Part shown: positions 1 to 9,639 of the stretch, in pieces | Layout of the letters: each line of letters opens with the position of its first letter | How positions within the stretch are numbered: the stretch's first letter is position 1 | Assembly: GCA_963921795.1 (NCBI GenBank) | Contig: OY997653.1 | Span: 28,368,994 to 28,432,993 of the forward strand | Direction: 5' to 3' | Length of the DNA stretch: 64,000 bases | Source of the DNA: Nannobrachium achirus | Taxonomy: Eukaryota > Chordata > Actinopteri > Myctophiformes > Myctophidae | Notes under the pieces: generated by a model | Told to the model about the DNA's origin: nothing | Databases searched by the model: none | Seen by the model: only the letters and a program-made list of their open reading frames with translations | Position numbers and translations under genes: made by a program

Positions 1-539
1 ATTCTGAAAGATACCTCAAATCCTATCGACCTCACAGAGAGGCGATCCCGGCTTACTAAAGTCCATTAAGAATATCGAAGTGCTAACGACCTAGCACTAG
101 AAAAGAGTCGGCTGTTTCTAAGATTACAACAGCCCTAAGGTGATATAGTTAGGCCTTGGACCCCCGATTCTTCCCTACAGCGAAGGCACAACAGACGCCA
201 CTCGTCGCAAGATAAGATACATCGAACATACCGCCCTGGTAACACGTTGTGGCGGCGAGCCCTTTGTCACACTTTAGATGTTTCACAGTGAAGCCTTTTC
301 ACAAAATAAAAAGTAAACTAAAGTAGCAAACCCACTTTAGAAATGTAATAAAACGAAGCTTTAATAACCTTGTCCATTGCGTCTGGCTCCAGTCACCTGC
401 ACGCCCCCTCCTCCCTCCAAGTTCAAACACGCTCACCCAAGCAGCGCTCCCCTCATCCCCACCACTGCTCTACAGTAAATAGACCACTTGTGTCCTTAAA
501 ATGAAACAGTAACACAACCACAACCCTTTTCTTGCTGTA
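1..539. other. Unassigned sequence, no gene seen
   Basis: I recognise no coding exon, RNA gene or known repeat in this stretch. It is of mixed composition and ends against the corrupted left end of a hAT-type element. It may be ordinary intergenic DNA or old unrecognised repeat. Confidence 0.4.
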
Positions 540-1062
540 GAGTGGTAGAAAATGATTCACATTTTTTACTTACAGTAAGTAAACGTATCAATACTGCACT
601 GTAGAAATACTCTGTTACAAGTAAAGGTCTGGAATTCAAAACTGACTTGAGTAGTTAAGTACATTGGTATAATAATGTAGGCCTACTTAAGTACCAAAAG
701 TAGAAAGTACTCATTATGCAGAATTACCCGTTTCGCAAGTTAAATTGCATAGAAATCTTAAACAAATCATAGCAGATCTACAAGCTCACAACGAAGCATT
801 GTGAGCTTGTAGATTGGCTATTTTCAAATGGCTGAAATGTATAGGATTCAAGTGGTTAATGTATGTTTTTGTAATAAAAATCTAAAAAGTAACTAACTGA
901 AGTCTTTCAAATGTGGAGTAAAAAAGTAAAACATTTGCATCTGAGATGTAATGAAGTATAGAGGTAAAGGTAGTGAAAACTGGAAATACTCCAGCAAAGT
1001 AAAAGTACCTCAAAATGATACTTAAGTGCAGTACTTTTGAGTAAATGTACTTTACACCACTG
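540..1062. mobile_element. hAT-type non-autonomous element, AGTAAATGTACTT family, copy R1
   Basis: The right end reads AGTAAATGTACTTTACACC and closes on CACTG at 1062. The left end is a worn match to CAGTGGTGGAAA. The body has the repeated AAGTAC/GTACTT motifs typical of a very common teleost hAT-like family (from memory of the family). A palindromic hairpin at 771-820 with the shared stem AGATCTACAAGC sits in the middle. No clear 8-bp target duplication is left. There is no coding capacity, so it would have been moved by a transposase supplied elsewhere. Confidence 0.7.
771..820. repeat. Shared-stem hairpin in R1
   Basis: An inverted repeat with arms of about 23 bp. The left arm begins AGCAGATCTACAAGC and the right arm ends GCTTGTAGATTGGCT, with a loop of about 3 nt. 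It is one of about 35 hairpins in the window with this stem, here inside a hAT-type element. Confidence 0.8.
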
Positions 1063-1323
1063 GCATCAGGCCGCTTGTACTCCCATCGCCACCCTTAAGG
1101 CCTCCAGGGTGACTCAGCGGTCCGGAGGCTGAGCTGACAGGCTGCTGGAATAATGAGGCACACACTGGGTGCAACCAGGAGTGTCGCACCAAATTCTGTG
1201 CCCTGGGTGCAAGGATTCACTGCGGGGCCCCCATGAATGTTCTTCATAGGGGGAGGAGGGGGTTTAACCCATTTAGAATGGAAACGCATTATTATTACGC
1301 ATTATTTTGTGCTTTAATTAACT

Positions 1324-1388
1324 TTAACAGATGAATTAACTTGCAGCGCAGCACTCGGTGCTGCGCTGCAAGTTAATTCATCTGTTAA
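1324..1388. repeat. Perfect 65-bp palindrome, 31-bp stem, loop TCG
   Basis: The left arm starts TTAACAGATGAATTAAC and ends GCAGCAC. The right arm is its exact reverse complement over 31 bp with a 3-nt loop. It lies where family P normally has its first hairpin. The top GCAC-TCG-GTGC matches the usual P loop, but the base of the stem is different sequence. The leftover half-arm GTAGATCTGCTTGAAAAATC follows at 1389-1408. Confidence 0.9.
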
Positions 1389-1575
1389 GTAGATCTGCTT
1401 GAAAAATCTTGAAAATGTGTTTATAATAAGTCTTTGAATATTTCAAATCCTTCTAAGGTTTTTTTAAAAACCTATGTTTCTATGTCAGTGGTGCCCAAAC
1501 CTTTTCATGTGAAGGACCCCCAAAATGATATGTATTTGGCCACGGAACCCCATCTCAAAATATTTAGTTCCAGGG

Positions 1576-1718
1576 GGAAAATCGCGCTCTTTCAAACGAC
1601 CGTCATTTCGACCAGAGGGTTAGCGACTCACCCCACAGAGGTTAGGGTTAGGGTGAGGGTTAGAGTCGGGTGTCGAAAAGATGACATGTAGTAACAGTGA
1701 CATGCTCCCGTTCCAGGG
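1576..1718. other. 143-bp insertion in P1 with telomere-like GGTTAG units
   Basis: The other family P copies read straight through TTAGTTCCAGGGACCCCC. Here the segment is interrupted between two copies of GTTCCAGGG (1567-1575 and 1710-1718), as expected for a 9-bp target duplication. The insert holds GGTTAGGGTTAGGGTGAGGG-like sequence at about 1640-1663 and partly inverted TTTCGACC / GGTGTCGAAA motifs. No superfamily is recognised. Confidence 0.55.
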
Positions 1719-2269
1719 ACCCCCCAGAAGCAAAATTTGAGTTACAAATGTTCGTTTAAAAAATACATATTCAAAGATTTCCACACATCTTCACGACTTT
1801 TCAAAAACAGCAGATCTACAAGCTCGCAACGGCACTGCAAGCTTGTATATATGCTATTTTTCAATATCTAAAGTATAGAATATTGAAGGCCCCTCCACCT
1901 TGGGCCCTTGTAACTCAGTCCCACTTTTACCCCCCCTTGTGACGCCCCTGGGTGCAAACCCACCCCCCAACCTCACACTCACCCTGACACCCTCACTCCC
2001 AAAACCAACTCCAGGCATTGATGCGTGTGACTCGTTTCACGGAACAGGCAGGGGGAGGACAGAAGAAGGGGGAAGAAAATAAATCTGTCCTCCCTGCAGT
2101 TTACTTTAAATATAGCCTTTTATGTGACGTGAGTGCATTCCTTTTCTCTTCTTCTTCCTGTCACAACTTTTCGTGACTTGTTAATCCATCTCCTTTCACC
2201 CCGGTGCATCGTTTTGATCCCACTGATGCCAGCGCTGTCCCGATTCTGTCACCAGAGAAGGGGTGTGTG

Positions 2270-2894
<625 letters not shown>

Positions 2895-2982
2895 ATATGT
2901 ATGGACATTGAAGATAGTATTCAAACAGATATTTCATTTGGAATTCCAGAGCAGGGTACATTAGACATAATAATAATAATGA
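2895..2982 (+). repeat. 88-bp direct repeat, copy 1 (partner at 3401-3488)
   Basis: This segment recurs at a constant offset of 506 bp with one clear mismatch. It ends in a (TAA)n-like tract. The two copies bracket a Q-bearing element. See the copy at 3401. Confidence 0.85.
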
Positions 2983-3012
2983 TAACTGTATTTATATAGC
3001 ACTTTTCTAGAC

Positions 3013-3402
3013 CAGGGGTCAAGTGGGTGCCGTGAGATCATTTGATAATATTTGGAATTTATTTTAGTCTCATTTTAAACTTGAAGTACAAAGTTATTTT
3101 CAGTCAGTTCTAACCAAAATGGCTATTATCTCAACGTTTCCCTCGCAACATAATCACTAAAATATCGTCACTGTCGGGCAGAAATCTCGTATCTCTAACT
3201 TTCAAATGTGTACGTCTTTTGGAAAAGCAAAGCCCTGCTTCATCATACAAGACTGTCGCACAAAACTAGTGAAAACAGCCAAATCTACAAGGCGTTGTGT
3301 GCTTGTAGATCTGCTGTTTTCACTAGTTTAGTACATTTTATAGATGATAAATACAAAACGAACGGTTTTGGACATACAAGGTTTCCACCCGCCAACGACA
3401 AT
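3013..3402 (-). mobile_element. Truncated composite hAT with family Q core, copy Q1
   Basis: It begins CAGGGGTCAAGTGGGTGCC, the end also seen in reverse at 13863 and 36546, and contains the family Q core (about 3165-3402) in the same relative place. The far hAT end is missing. The Q hairpin (about 3270-3323) has lost part of one arm. The sequence passes directly into the second copy of the 88-bp repeat. Confidence 0.75.
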
Positions 3403-3488
3403 ATGTATGGACATTGAAGATAGTATGCAAACAGATATTTCATTTGGAATTCCAGAGCAGGGTACATTAGACATAATAATAATAATGA
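3401..3488 (+). repeat. 88-bp direct repeat, copy 2
   Basis: The partner of 2895-2982, nearly identical and therefore a recent or recently homogenised duplication. It is far longer than any target duplication of the enclosed element types. Confidence 0.85.
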
Positions 3489-3582
3489 CTAGAAGTTCGC
3501 GGCCGCTGTGCGGCCGCTCACATCTAGAAATCGCGCCCTAACGGGCGCTCATATTTAAAAAAAAAAAAAAAAAAAAAAAAAG
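3489..3582 (+). repeat. Two GC palindromes followed by poly(A)
   Basis: GCGGCCGC-TGT-GCGGCCGC (3499-3517 approx.) and GCGCCC-TAAC-GGGCGC are two stem-loops in parallel settings: each is preceded by CTAGAA and followed by GCTCA(C/T)AT. An A run of about 24 closes the block. The composition is unlike the AT-rich surroundings. It may be the tail of a retroposed element or two diverged copies of a hairpin unit. Foreign adaptor sequence is a possibility because of the doubled NotI site. Confidence 0.6.
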
Positions 3583-5340
3583 TTGATGGTCAGCAAGGAA
3601 CATGCGTTGTTGATTTTTGTATTATGTTTTTGAGACAATTGAACAACTGCTGAACGTGGAGTTGCAGATGCAAGACATTGGGACATACAGACATACAGAC
3701 ATACATACACACGACCCCATTCTGATTAGGTTGTGAGATAACTGCATGTATTTATATAGCACTTTTCTAGACATGAGTCACGAAGCGCTGCACAAACATG
3801 AGACAGAATTCACAAAAACAAGAATTTCACTTTCTCCGCTATGCCAAACCTTCCATAATCATCGCCTGCAGACAATATAGACATCCTGTCTGCAGTTCAT
3901 GCAGAGGATACAGAGATGGAAGGCTGGCAGGATTGGGGAGATGTAAAAGAGGGTTCAGCAGAATCAAAGCTTCTGGAAATGGAACTTTGTAAAAGTGACA
4001 AAAAAATATGTCCCACGGGTGTGTAAGCTAACAGTGATTCTCAAAGTCGAACTCAACTTTATTGTCACATCACAAGTCTACGGCAAGTATAAAGGAGTGG
4101 GTGGCAAGCTTTCTGCGACTGCAGTTACACTTTTAAAATAAGTGTTAGGAAAAACTAGTTGGCATAGGGTGGTTTTGAAGTGTTTTACTCTCGAAGACCT
4201 GTATGCTTCACTCTTCAAATAGCCTGACACTCAGCCTGAATTGACATTTCGTTTCACTCCATTATTCAGTCTGAAAGTGCTTCCCTCCAGAGCTGTTTCT
4301 GGGATGGGCGTTGCCAAAGAGGCAGTCTTCTGCGATTGGTTCACTGCCTGACCAATCACAACAGTAGCAACGCAGATGACGCAGTGTTGTTATGTGGCTG
4401 GCTACTGGTGGCTAGCCTGTTGCTAGCTACTTGCTAACCAAAGAAACAGGCAGAATAGGAGCGCTACGAACTAGTAATCAAACACAACAAAACATGTCTG
4501 CTACTGATGTTTCATAGCGAGATCGATACGATCGCATGTTACCGCGACGTGCAACGCGATGTTCCGCAAATGTGCAGTACGGTTCGGCGGCGGCGCTGCG
4601 TTATTTGGAATCGCACACGAGTTCTAGGAAAACCCCACCCACGCTGCTCACAGGCCCCGACGTAAACGAGTTGAAGCAACGCTGATTCGCCGGACAGGTT
4701 TTCCAAACGAGGAAAACCTCTTCAATGAGAGCACCTGAATCGCCTAACAAAAATGTAAAGGGGTGTGGCCAGCGATTCAGGGTCTGGAACCAGGCTACTC
4801 TTCAAATGGACAGTTCATGAAGATATGGGCTCCATACCTTAGGTTATACAGTAGCTTCAACACTTTCAAGTGTTTTTTCCTGACTAACTACTGTATGTAT
4901 GAACTTTTGTACCTTTTCTATGGTAATGAGGTAATTATAACTAACCATTTCTTGCTTGTCTCGAGCCATAATTATAATATGTACCGTATGTCATTTCCTC
5001 ATCATTTATCTTTGTGATGTTCATGTGTACAGATATGCATACAGTATATTTCTATCTATATATTTTTTGTATTTTATTTGCATTCATTTCAATGCCGCGG
5101 ACCACCAGAGTGGCGCCGCAAACCACCGCAACCGATACGAATCCATGGAGTGGTAAAACGTAATTTTCTGGGCAGGATTTGGGGAATAAGAGGTTAAGAA
5201 TCCTTCACCATCGTAAACACTGGTTGCTGAGGGAAGCTACTTCCTGAAGAGTCGGTTATTGGCCGGTAGTGTATCATGTGTGTATGATCTGCGATGTGAT
5301 TGGCCAACGTATACACAACGTATACAGATGATGCAGATTA
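3583..5340. other. Intergenic sequence with LINE-tail fragments
   Basis: Contains TTTATATAGCACTTTTCTAG at about 3751-3771, also seen at 2990-3010, a motif I associate with 3' ends of fish retroposons. A reversed LINE-like tail (ACTCAACTTTATTGTCACA) lies near 4050-4070. I see no gene in the rest. Confidence 0.45.
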
Positions 5341-5352
5341 CGTCATTTTGCC

Positions 5353-5530
5353 GGGAAATCCCGCCCCTGTCACTGCTAAGAAGAAAACATATAAAGAGAA
5401 GGCTTCAGAAGCTGAAAATAACGGAGTGGGTGTTTTAAAACTTTAGCGATTTAACAGTTAGGACAATTTTAAGATTTGTTTTATAAAAAAAGTTACATGG
5501 TATAACTTTAAACTCAATAAACATGTGAAA
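5353..5530 (+). promoter_or_regulatory. Promoter-like cluster: kappaB site, GC box, TATA-like box, poly(A) signal
   Basis: GGGAAATCCC (5355-5364 approx.), a perfect kappaB-type palindrome, is followed at once by CCGCCCC, then about 25 bp later by ACATATAAAG, and about 120 bp further by CAATAAAC. A CCAAT-like ATTGGCC lies upstream. Spacing fits a small polymerase II promoter, or the control region of an old repeat. No open frame follows. Chance remains possible. Confidence 0.3.
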
Positions 5531-5569
5531 ATGCAAATATACAGTCCTCAGTAATATGCTCATTAGTCT

Positions 5570-5751
5570 ATCGTCGTTGTCGGGTAGAAACCTTGTATCT
5601 CCAAGTTTCAAATGTGTACGTTATTTCGCAAAGTAAAGCCCTGCTTCATCATACAAGGCCATCGCACAAAAGTAGTGAAAACAGCAGATCTACAAGCACA
5701 CAACGCCTCACGGTGCGAGGCGTTGTGTGCTTGTAGATCGGCTGTTTTCAC
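5570..5751 (+). mobile_element. Family Q half element ending at its hairpin, copy Q3
   Basis: The left terminus TCGTCGTTGTCGGGT, the first half and the whole hairpin (5675-5751) are present. The second half is absent and the match stops exactly at the outer base of the hairpin, TTTTCAC. A TA dinucleotide precedes the left end. The hairpin arms are 35 bp with one conserved mismatch. Confidence 0.8.
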
Positions 5752-5859
5752 CGGGTCTGCAGATCAGGTCAAACTCCCTACTGCTCCAAGTGGCAGCCTT
5801 CGGAATTGACGGCCAGTCAGGAGCAGTGCATAGGAAATTATCACTGTGTAATTATATTA

Positions 5860-6240
5860 TAGGCTTGCGGGGGTCCGCGGACAACTCCCCAGCCGAGCCA
5901 CTGCCCGTGGAGCTGAGCTCTTTTTAACGGGGGTGCAGTGGCAGGGGTCCGCCGCTAGGTGGCCACCACATTTACGTCAGTCCGGTGGTCCGCCAGAGCG
6001 GTGGTCCCCAGCAATTGCCCGTGAGCCACCCCGTTATAGAGGGTTCTTTTTATCGGATACACAGGAGGCTGCGCGCCGCCGCCAGGGGGTCCCCGGAGCT
6101 CCGCGATACTCCCAGGGGTCCCAGGCCGGGGCCCCAAAGTCGGATGGGAGTGGAGCGGCGGCCGCCCCCGACGTAAATGTGGTCCAGAGAGTTTTACAGA
6201 GTCCACAATTTTCAAGTACAGGATGGGGTCTGCAGACCCG
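5860..6240. repeat. GC-rich repeat with inverted ACCACATTTACGTC motifs
   Basis: Contains ACCACATTTACGTC near 5964 and its inverse GACGTAAATGTGG near 6169, and tandem-like GCCACTGCCCGTGGAGC / GCCCGTGAGCCACCCCGTT segments. It looks like a degraded fold-back element. No family name is recognised and the open frames here have no recognisable domain. Confidence 0.4.
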
Positions 6241-6244
6241 AGTC

Positions 6245-6724
6245 CAGGGACGGACTGGGACTACAATTCAGCCCTGGCATCTTGGCCAGACCAGCCCCCA
6301 CAACCAGCGTGCGCGCAGATACTCTACCGACTCGTCGGGTCGAGGGTGGCACATTTAAATACACAAGCTTGTAATACCACAACTTTTACCGATAACATAA
6401 ATGATAACTACACAACTACACAATCCATAAATTGTATACGTTAGCGTACAGTTCTCACCACCAACAAGCGGAATATGATTAATAATATATGAATATATAA
6501 TATATGATTAGTGCCAAAATGTGTCAGAACTTTGGCTAGTTAGCTAATGAATGAAAAAGAAGCATATTGATCTGAGAATTAAACAAACAAGTTGGATTTG
6601 ATTGCTTAATATGCAGTAGGCTATTGGCTACTGTATGTTATATACTAGACTCACCAGCCACCCCGGCCCCTAGCGGCCTACCGGCCCACCGGGCAAATGC
6701 CCTGTATGCCAGAAGGCCAGCCTC
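6245..6724 (+). mobile_element. hAT-type element, CAGGGACGGACTGG family
   Basis: Starts CAGGGACGGACTGGGAC and, near the right end, has GGCCCACCGGGCAAATGCCC and GCCAGAAGGCCAGCC, the subterminal pattern I associate with a widespread vertebrate hAT family. The right terminus is worn and no target duplication is visible. AT-rich centre without coding capacity. Confidence 0.55.
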
Positions 6725-6752
6725 GAGTCTGCAGACCAGGGTCTGCAGACTC
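6725..6752. repeat. Perfect 28-bp palindrome with PstI-like core
   Basis: GAGTCTGCAGACC, loop AG, then GGTCTGCAGACTC. A shorter relative GGGTCTGCAGACCC lies at about 6227-6240, so similar palindromes flank the hAT-type element. Confidence 0.85.
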
Positions 6753-6779
6753 CTTCCCGCAGGCTGCAGCGGTTAGCTA

Positions 6780-6882
6780 CTCCATCAGTGAGCTTGGAGG
6801 TCTGCTATTATGGATATTTTCACCAAAAGGCCCTTTTAGAAATCTCCGCCCCAGCTCTCTAACATTCTCTGCACGTCTCGGA
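6780..6882 (-). mobile_element. Family T fragment with half hairpin
   Basis: GAGCTTGGAGGTCTGC followed by ATTTTCACCAAAAGGCCC and TCTCTAACATTCTCTGCACG is the reverse of the family T copy at 53658. Only one hairpin arm survives. It carries the same altered stem (GGAGG instead of GTAGA) as the other T copy. Confidence 0.7.
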
Positions 6883-7519
6883 GGAGGGCTGTTCATATAT
6901 TCTCCATGTTTGCTTGTTCCTCCTCGAGACGGCCCCTTCATGTTACTGTAACATTGTTTGATTAAACGTCTGAATAATTTATGAGTAAACACTGTAAATG
7001 ATTAATAAAGATTATTTGCTTTGCTCAGCTCGGTGGTGATAGACAAGTAGCCTCTGGCTATGGCTTCGCCGTGTGTTTCTCCGGCAAACAGAACCGGAAT
7101 AAGGCTATTTCAGAGGTGGCCACCCTTCTACCAGAAATAAATTACTTTGGAGTTGAGTCAAGAGTACATGGTATATGATCTTGCCCTGTACATATATACA
7201 TCCTGCCCTGTACATACTGTATATACAGTACTGTATGCATGTACTGTATGTGTCTACGTGCTTCTACAATGTGTGGTGAACACAGCTGCAAGATTCGTGA
7301 GCTGCTGTGATAGGAAAAGGATATCAAATGGAACCCAACCACCTTAAAACCATCCTATTCTACAATCCTTTAAGAGCCGCATCCCACTTCCAAGCCCATT
7401 CACGCCTACTTCACATCCACCTCAACTCATAGGTAGATCAGATGTAGATCAGATGTATGTCGGTAGAACTCACGGAATACCGCCCACAACCCTATGCCGT
7501 CCGCTCATTCGCTAGAGAG

Positions 7520-7521
<2 letters not shown>

Positions 7522-7565
<44 letters not shown>

Positions 7566-7610
7566 TCAGGTTACAAGAGGGAAGGGGGGGGGGGGGGTCA
7601 GCTACACAGG

Positions 7611-7657
<47 letters not shown>

Positions 7658-7735
7658 TCAGGTTACAAGAGAGAAGGGGGGGAGGTCAGCTGCACAGGGA
7701 GAGAGAGAGAGAGAGAGGGGTCAGCTGCACAGGGG

Positions 7736-7736
<1 letters not shown>
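7522..7736 (+). repeat. GA microsatellite interleaved with a minisatellite unit
   Basis: Long GA runs (7522-7563, 7612-7655, 7702-7720) alternate with repeats of a unit containing GTCTCAGGTTACAAGAG, a G run and GTCAGCT(A/G)CACAGGG. It appears about two and a half times. This is unit-level tandem duplication within a GA tract. Confidence 0.85.

Positions 7737-7800
<64 letters not shown>
7737..7800. repeat. (CA)n microsatellite
   Basis: A CA run with one CAAA interruption, directly adjoining the GA-rich minisatellite. Confidence 0.95.
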
Positions 7801-7803
<3 letters not shown>

Positions 7804-7875
7804 AAAATACATGAAGAAACAGTGCTTTTTGTGGGCAACATGGCTTGGAGCAGTTGTGCGTGTGTGTGCATGTGA

Positions 7876-7968
7876 GCACGCAAAGCGTGCGAACTCTAGG
7901 ATTCGCCCGCCAGAATAGGATTCGCCCGCCAGAATATTAGGATTCGCCCGCGGGCGATATTCTAGTAG
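7876..7968. repeat. Cluster of short GC palindromes and tandem units
   Basis: GCACGCAAAGCGTGC (7876-7890) is followed by two copies of AGGATTCGCCCGCCAGAAT and a third unit ending in the palindrome TCGCCCGCGGGCGA, then ATTCTAGTAG. Read in reverse this gives CTAGAATATCGCCCGCGGG, similar in plan to the block at 3489-3582. Confidence 0.7.
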
Positions 7969-7989
7969 TATATATCCCTCCTCTGCCTG

Positions 7990-8140
7990 CACGTAACCTT
8001 AATGCATGAAAACTGTTACACTCCTTTCACTTGTACATATTTTGTTCCGATTGTATTGTATTGTACTGTACTGTGTACACTTCTGCTTTGGCAATGTAAA
8101 CGTATGTTTTCTCATGCCAATAAAGCCCTTTGAATTGAAG
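7990..8140 (+). mobile_element. LINE 3'-end fragment
   Basis: ATTGTATTGTACTGTACTGT, CATGCCAATAAAGCCC and TTGAATTGAA form a 3'-UTR tail known to me from fish LINEs. No coding part remains. A TGCG tetranucleotide run follows directly. Confidence 0.65.
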
Positions 8141-8150
8141 TGTGCATGCA

Positions 8151-8186
<36 letters not shown>

Positions 8187-8188
8187 TG
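8141..8188. repeat. (TGCG)n microsatellite
   Basis: A pure TGCG/CGTG tetranucleotide tract attached to the end of the LINE tail. Confidence 0.95.
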
Positions 8189-8439
8189 TTGAGCTGGGTA
8201 TTATTGTGTGGTAAATACACCAGTATTGCCAAAGGTCAGTGGACACCCTTCCCATTTAGTGTTTTTAATTAGTGTCTTTTGTCTCTTTATGGATATCTTA
8301 ATGTTACAGCTATAACTAGGAAAGTGTGCTTCTCCTCGGAGGGCAGTTCGCCACCAGGCCTGGTTCGCCAACCCAGGGTTGTCAGTCCTTTTGTTTGGCA
8401 CTGTAACGGCACTTTTTTAAGTATGGCTGTTGCGCGTTG

Positions 8440-8621
8440 ACTGTTTTGACACTTTATGTATGTATTCTTTGTTCTCTTTTTTATGGTGTACCTTGCTCTT
8501 TTACTGTACAGTGTACTTTATCATACTTTGTAAATAACCTTAAACTGCTGTGCTGCCTCCGGGCAACTGATTTTCCCCCATGGGATAATAAAGGTATCTA
8601 TCATCTATCTATCTATCTATC
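8440..8621 (+). mobile_element. LINE 3' tail with (ATCT)n
   Basis: Contains TTTTCCCCCATGGGATAATA and AAGGTATCTATCATC, then ATCT repeats: a fish LINE 3'-UTR ending in a tetranucleotide tail. The same tail occurs in reverse at 11079-11270. Confidence 0.75.
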
Positions 8622-8741
8622 AGTCATGGGGTGCAGCTGTCAGGACACGAGGAAAGCGGCGGGGATATAACAGTTTGTACAACACAGACTGTGCAACTGT
8701 TCACTTTTGTGGCGCCCCCTGTGGGCAGAAGTGAGGGGCTT

Positions 8742-8972
8742 TTAAGCCGTGACATCATTTTGTAGGCAGAGGAGAACTCTGCCCCCAGAGCATTTTCTGT
8801 CCCTCACTATTTCAACAGATCCGAGACAAAAATAACGACTAAAGTATAATTCTAACACTTTCCTTTCAACAACAAAGAGAAGAACAATGTGTAAATAGTA
8901 AAAATAGTAAAAAGATTCACGGAAACTGGGGGCAGAAATTCTCCTCTGCCTACAAAATGATGTCATACTTAA
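8742..8972. mobile_element. TTAA-flanked fold-back miniature element
   Basis: TTAA at 8742-8745 and 8969-8972 brackets inverted arms of about 45 bp that share ACATCATTTTGTAGGCAGAG and CTGCCCCCAG. The flanks continue the palindrome: GGGGCT outside on the left and AGCCCC outside on the right. No coding capacity. A piggyBac- or Kolobok-type transposase would be expected from the TTAA target. Confidence 0.75.
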
Positions 8973-9030
8973 CAGCCCCATAGAGGCCCTTCAACATGTG
9001 AATCCAATTTGGGTGTGATCCGTGTTGTGC

Positions 9031-9160
9031 CTGAACACTTTCAATGAACAATCGTTCATGAACTCGTTCATATTTTGGGAGAACGTGAACTGAACGTACT
9101 GTAAGTTATTTTGAATGCGTTCATTCTGGCGTTTGTGAACAGTGCTCTCTCACAGTACTA
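9031..9160. mobile_element. hAT-like fragment with GTTCA repeats
   Basis: Repeated GAACG/GTTCATGAAC motifs match the fuller copy at 16986-17290. Ends are not clear. Confidence 0.45.
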
Positions 9161-9639
9161 GTAAGACGCCCTAAAGGTCGAGGTCGTGCACATGGGTGCG
9201 TGCACTTATCCGCCTGGGTTGGTTGTTTAAGTTGGACAAAATGTGGACAAAAGGTGGACACATTTTCCCAAATATGAAGATGACTGACGTCTGACATCAA
9301 AGATGTCTGACGTCATAGACCACATGAGAATGACACAATATATTTTTCCGTGTGCCCATTTATGGCCAATGAGGTGCAATCGAGGTGGGGAAAATCTGGG
9401 AGTGGTGTTGGTTGAGCTTTACATGACAGTTAGCATGCTGCAGAATAGTCACGAGCGAGCCCACACTGTTTCATAGGAACAGTATTTCTAGTTGATTATA
9501 ATGTATGTATGAACTATTAATCAATGAATAGATAACGATATTCTACATAAACTTTTTATTCCAATTTTGTAGTAACAGTTTGCTAACTGTGTGTTACCTG
9601 TTTCCTGGTTTCCTGTGACTTCCATTTACTCCCCCATAC

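Larger units (their letters stand above)
1176..1950 (+). mobile_element. hAT-type double-hairpin element, family P, copy P1
   Basis: The ends are CAGGAGTGTCGCACC and GTGACGCCCCTG, imperfect inverted repeats of hAT type. Flanks GGTGCAAC (1168-1175) and GGTGCAAA (1951-1958) agree at 7 of 8 positions, a target duplication. The family carries two hairpins around a centre rich in GGACCCCC. Here the first hairpin has been replaced by a different perfect palindrome (1324-1388) and the second (1808-1857) is reduced. A 143-bp extra segment lies at 1576-1718. No coding capacity. Confidence 0.85.

Noticed and set aside
1641-1663. Interstitial telomere array
   Set aside because: Only about three imperfect units, within a small insertion in a transposon.
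5140-5550. Solo LTR
   Set aside because: The TATA-like box and poly(A) signal would fit, but I could find neither TG...CA borders nor a short target duplication, so I do not call it one.
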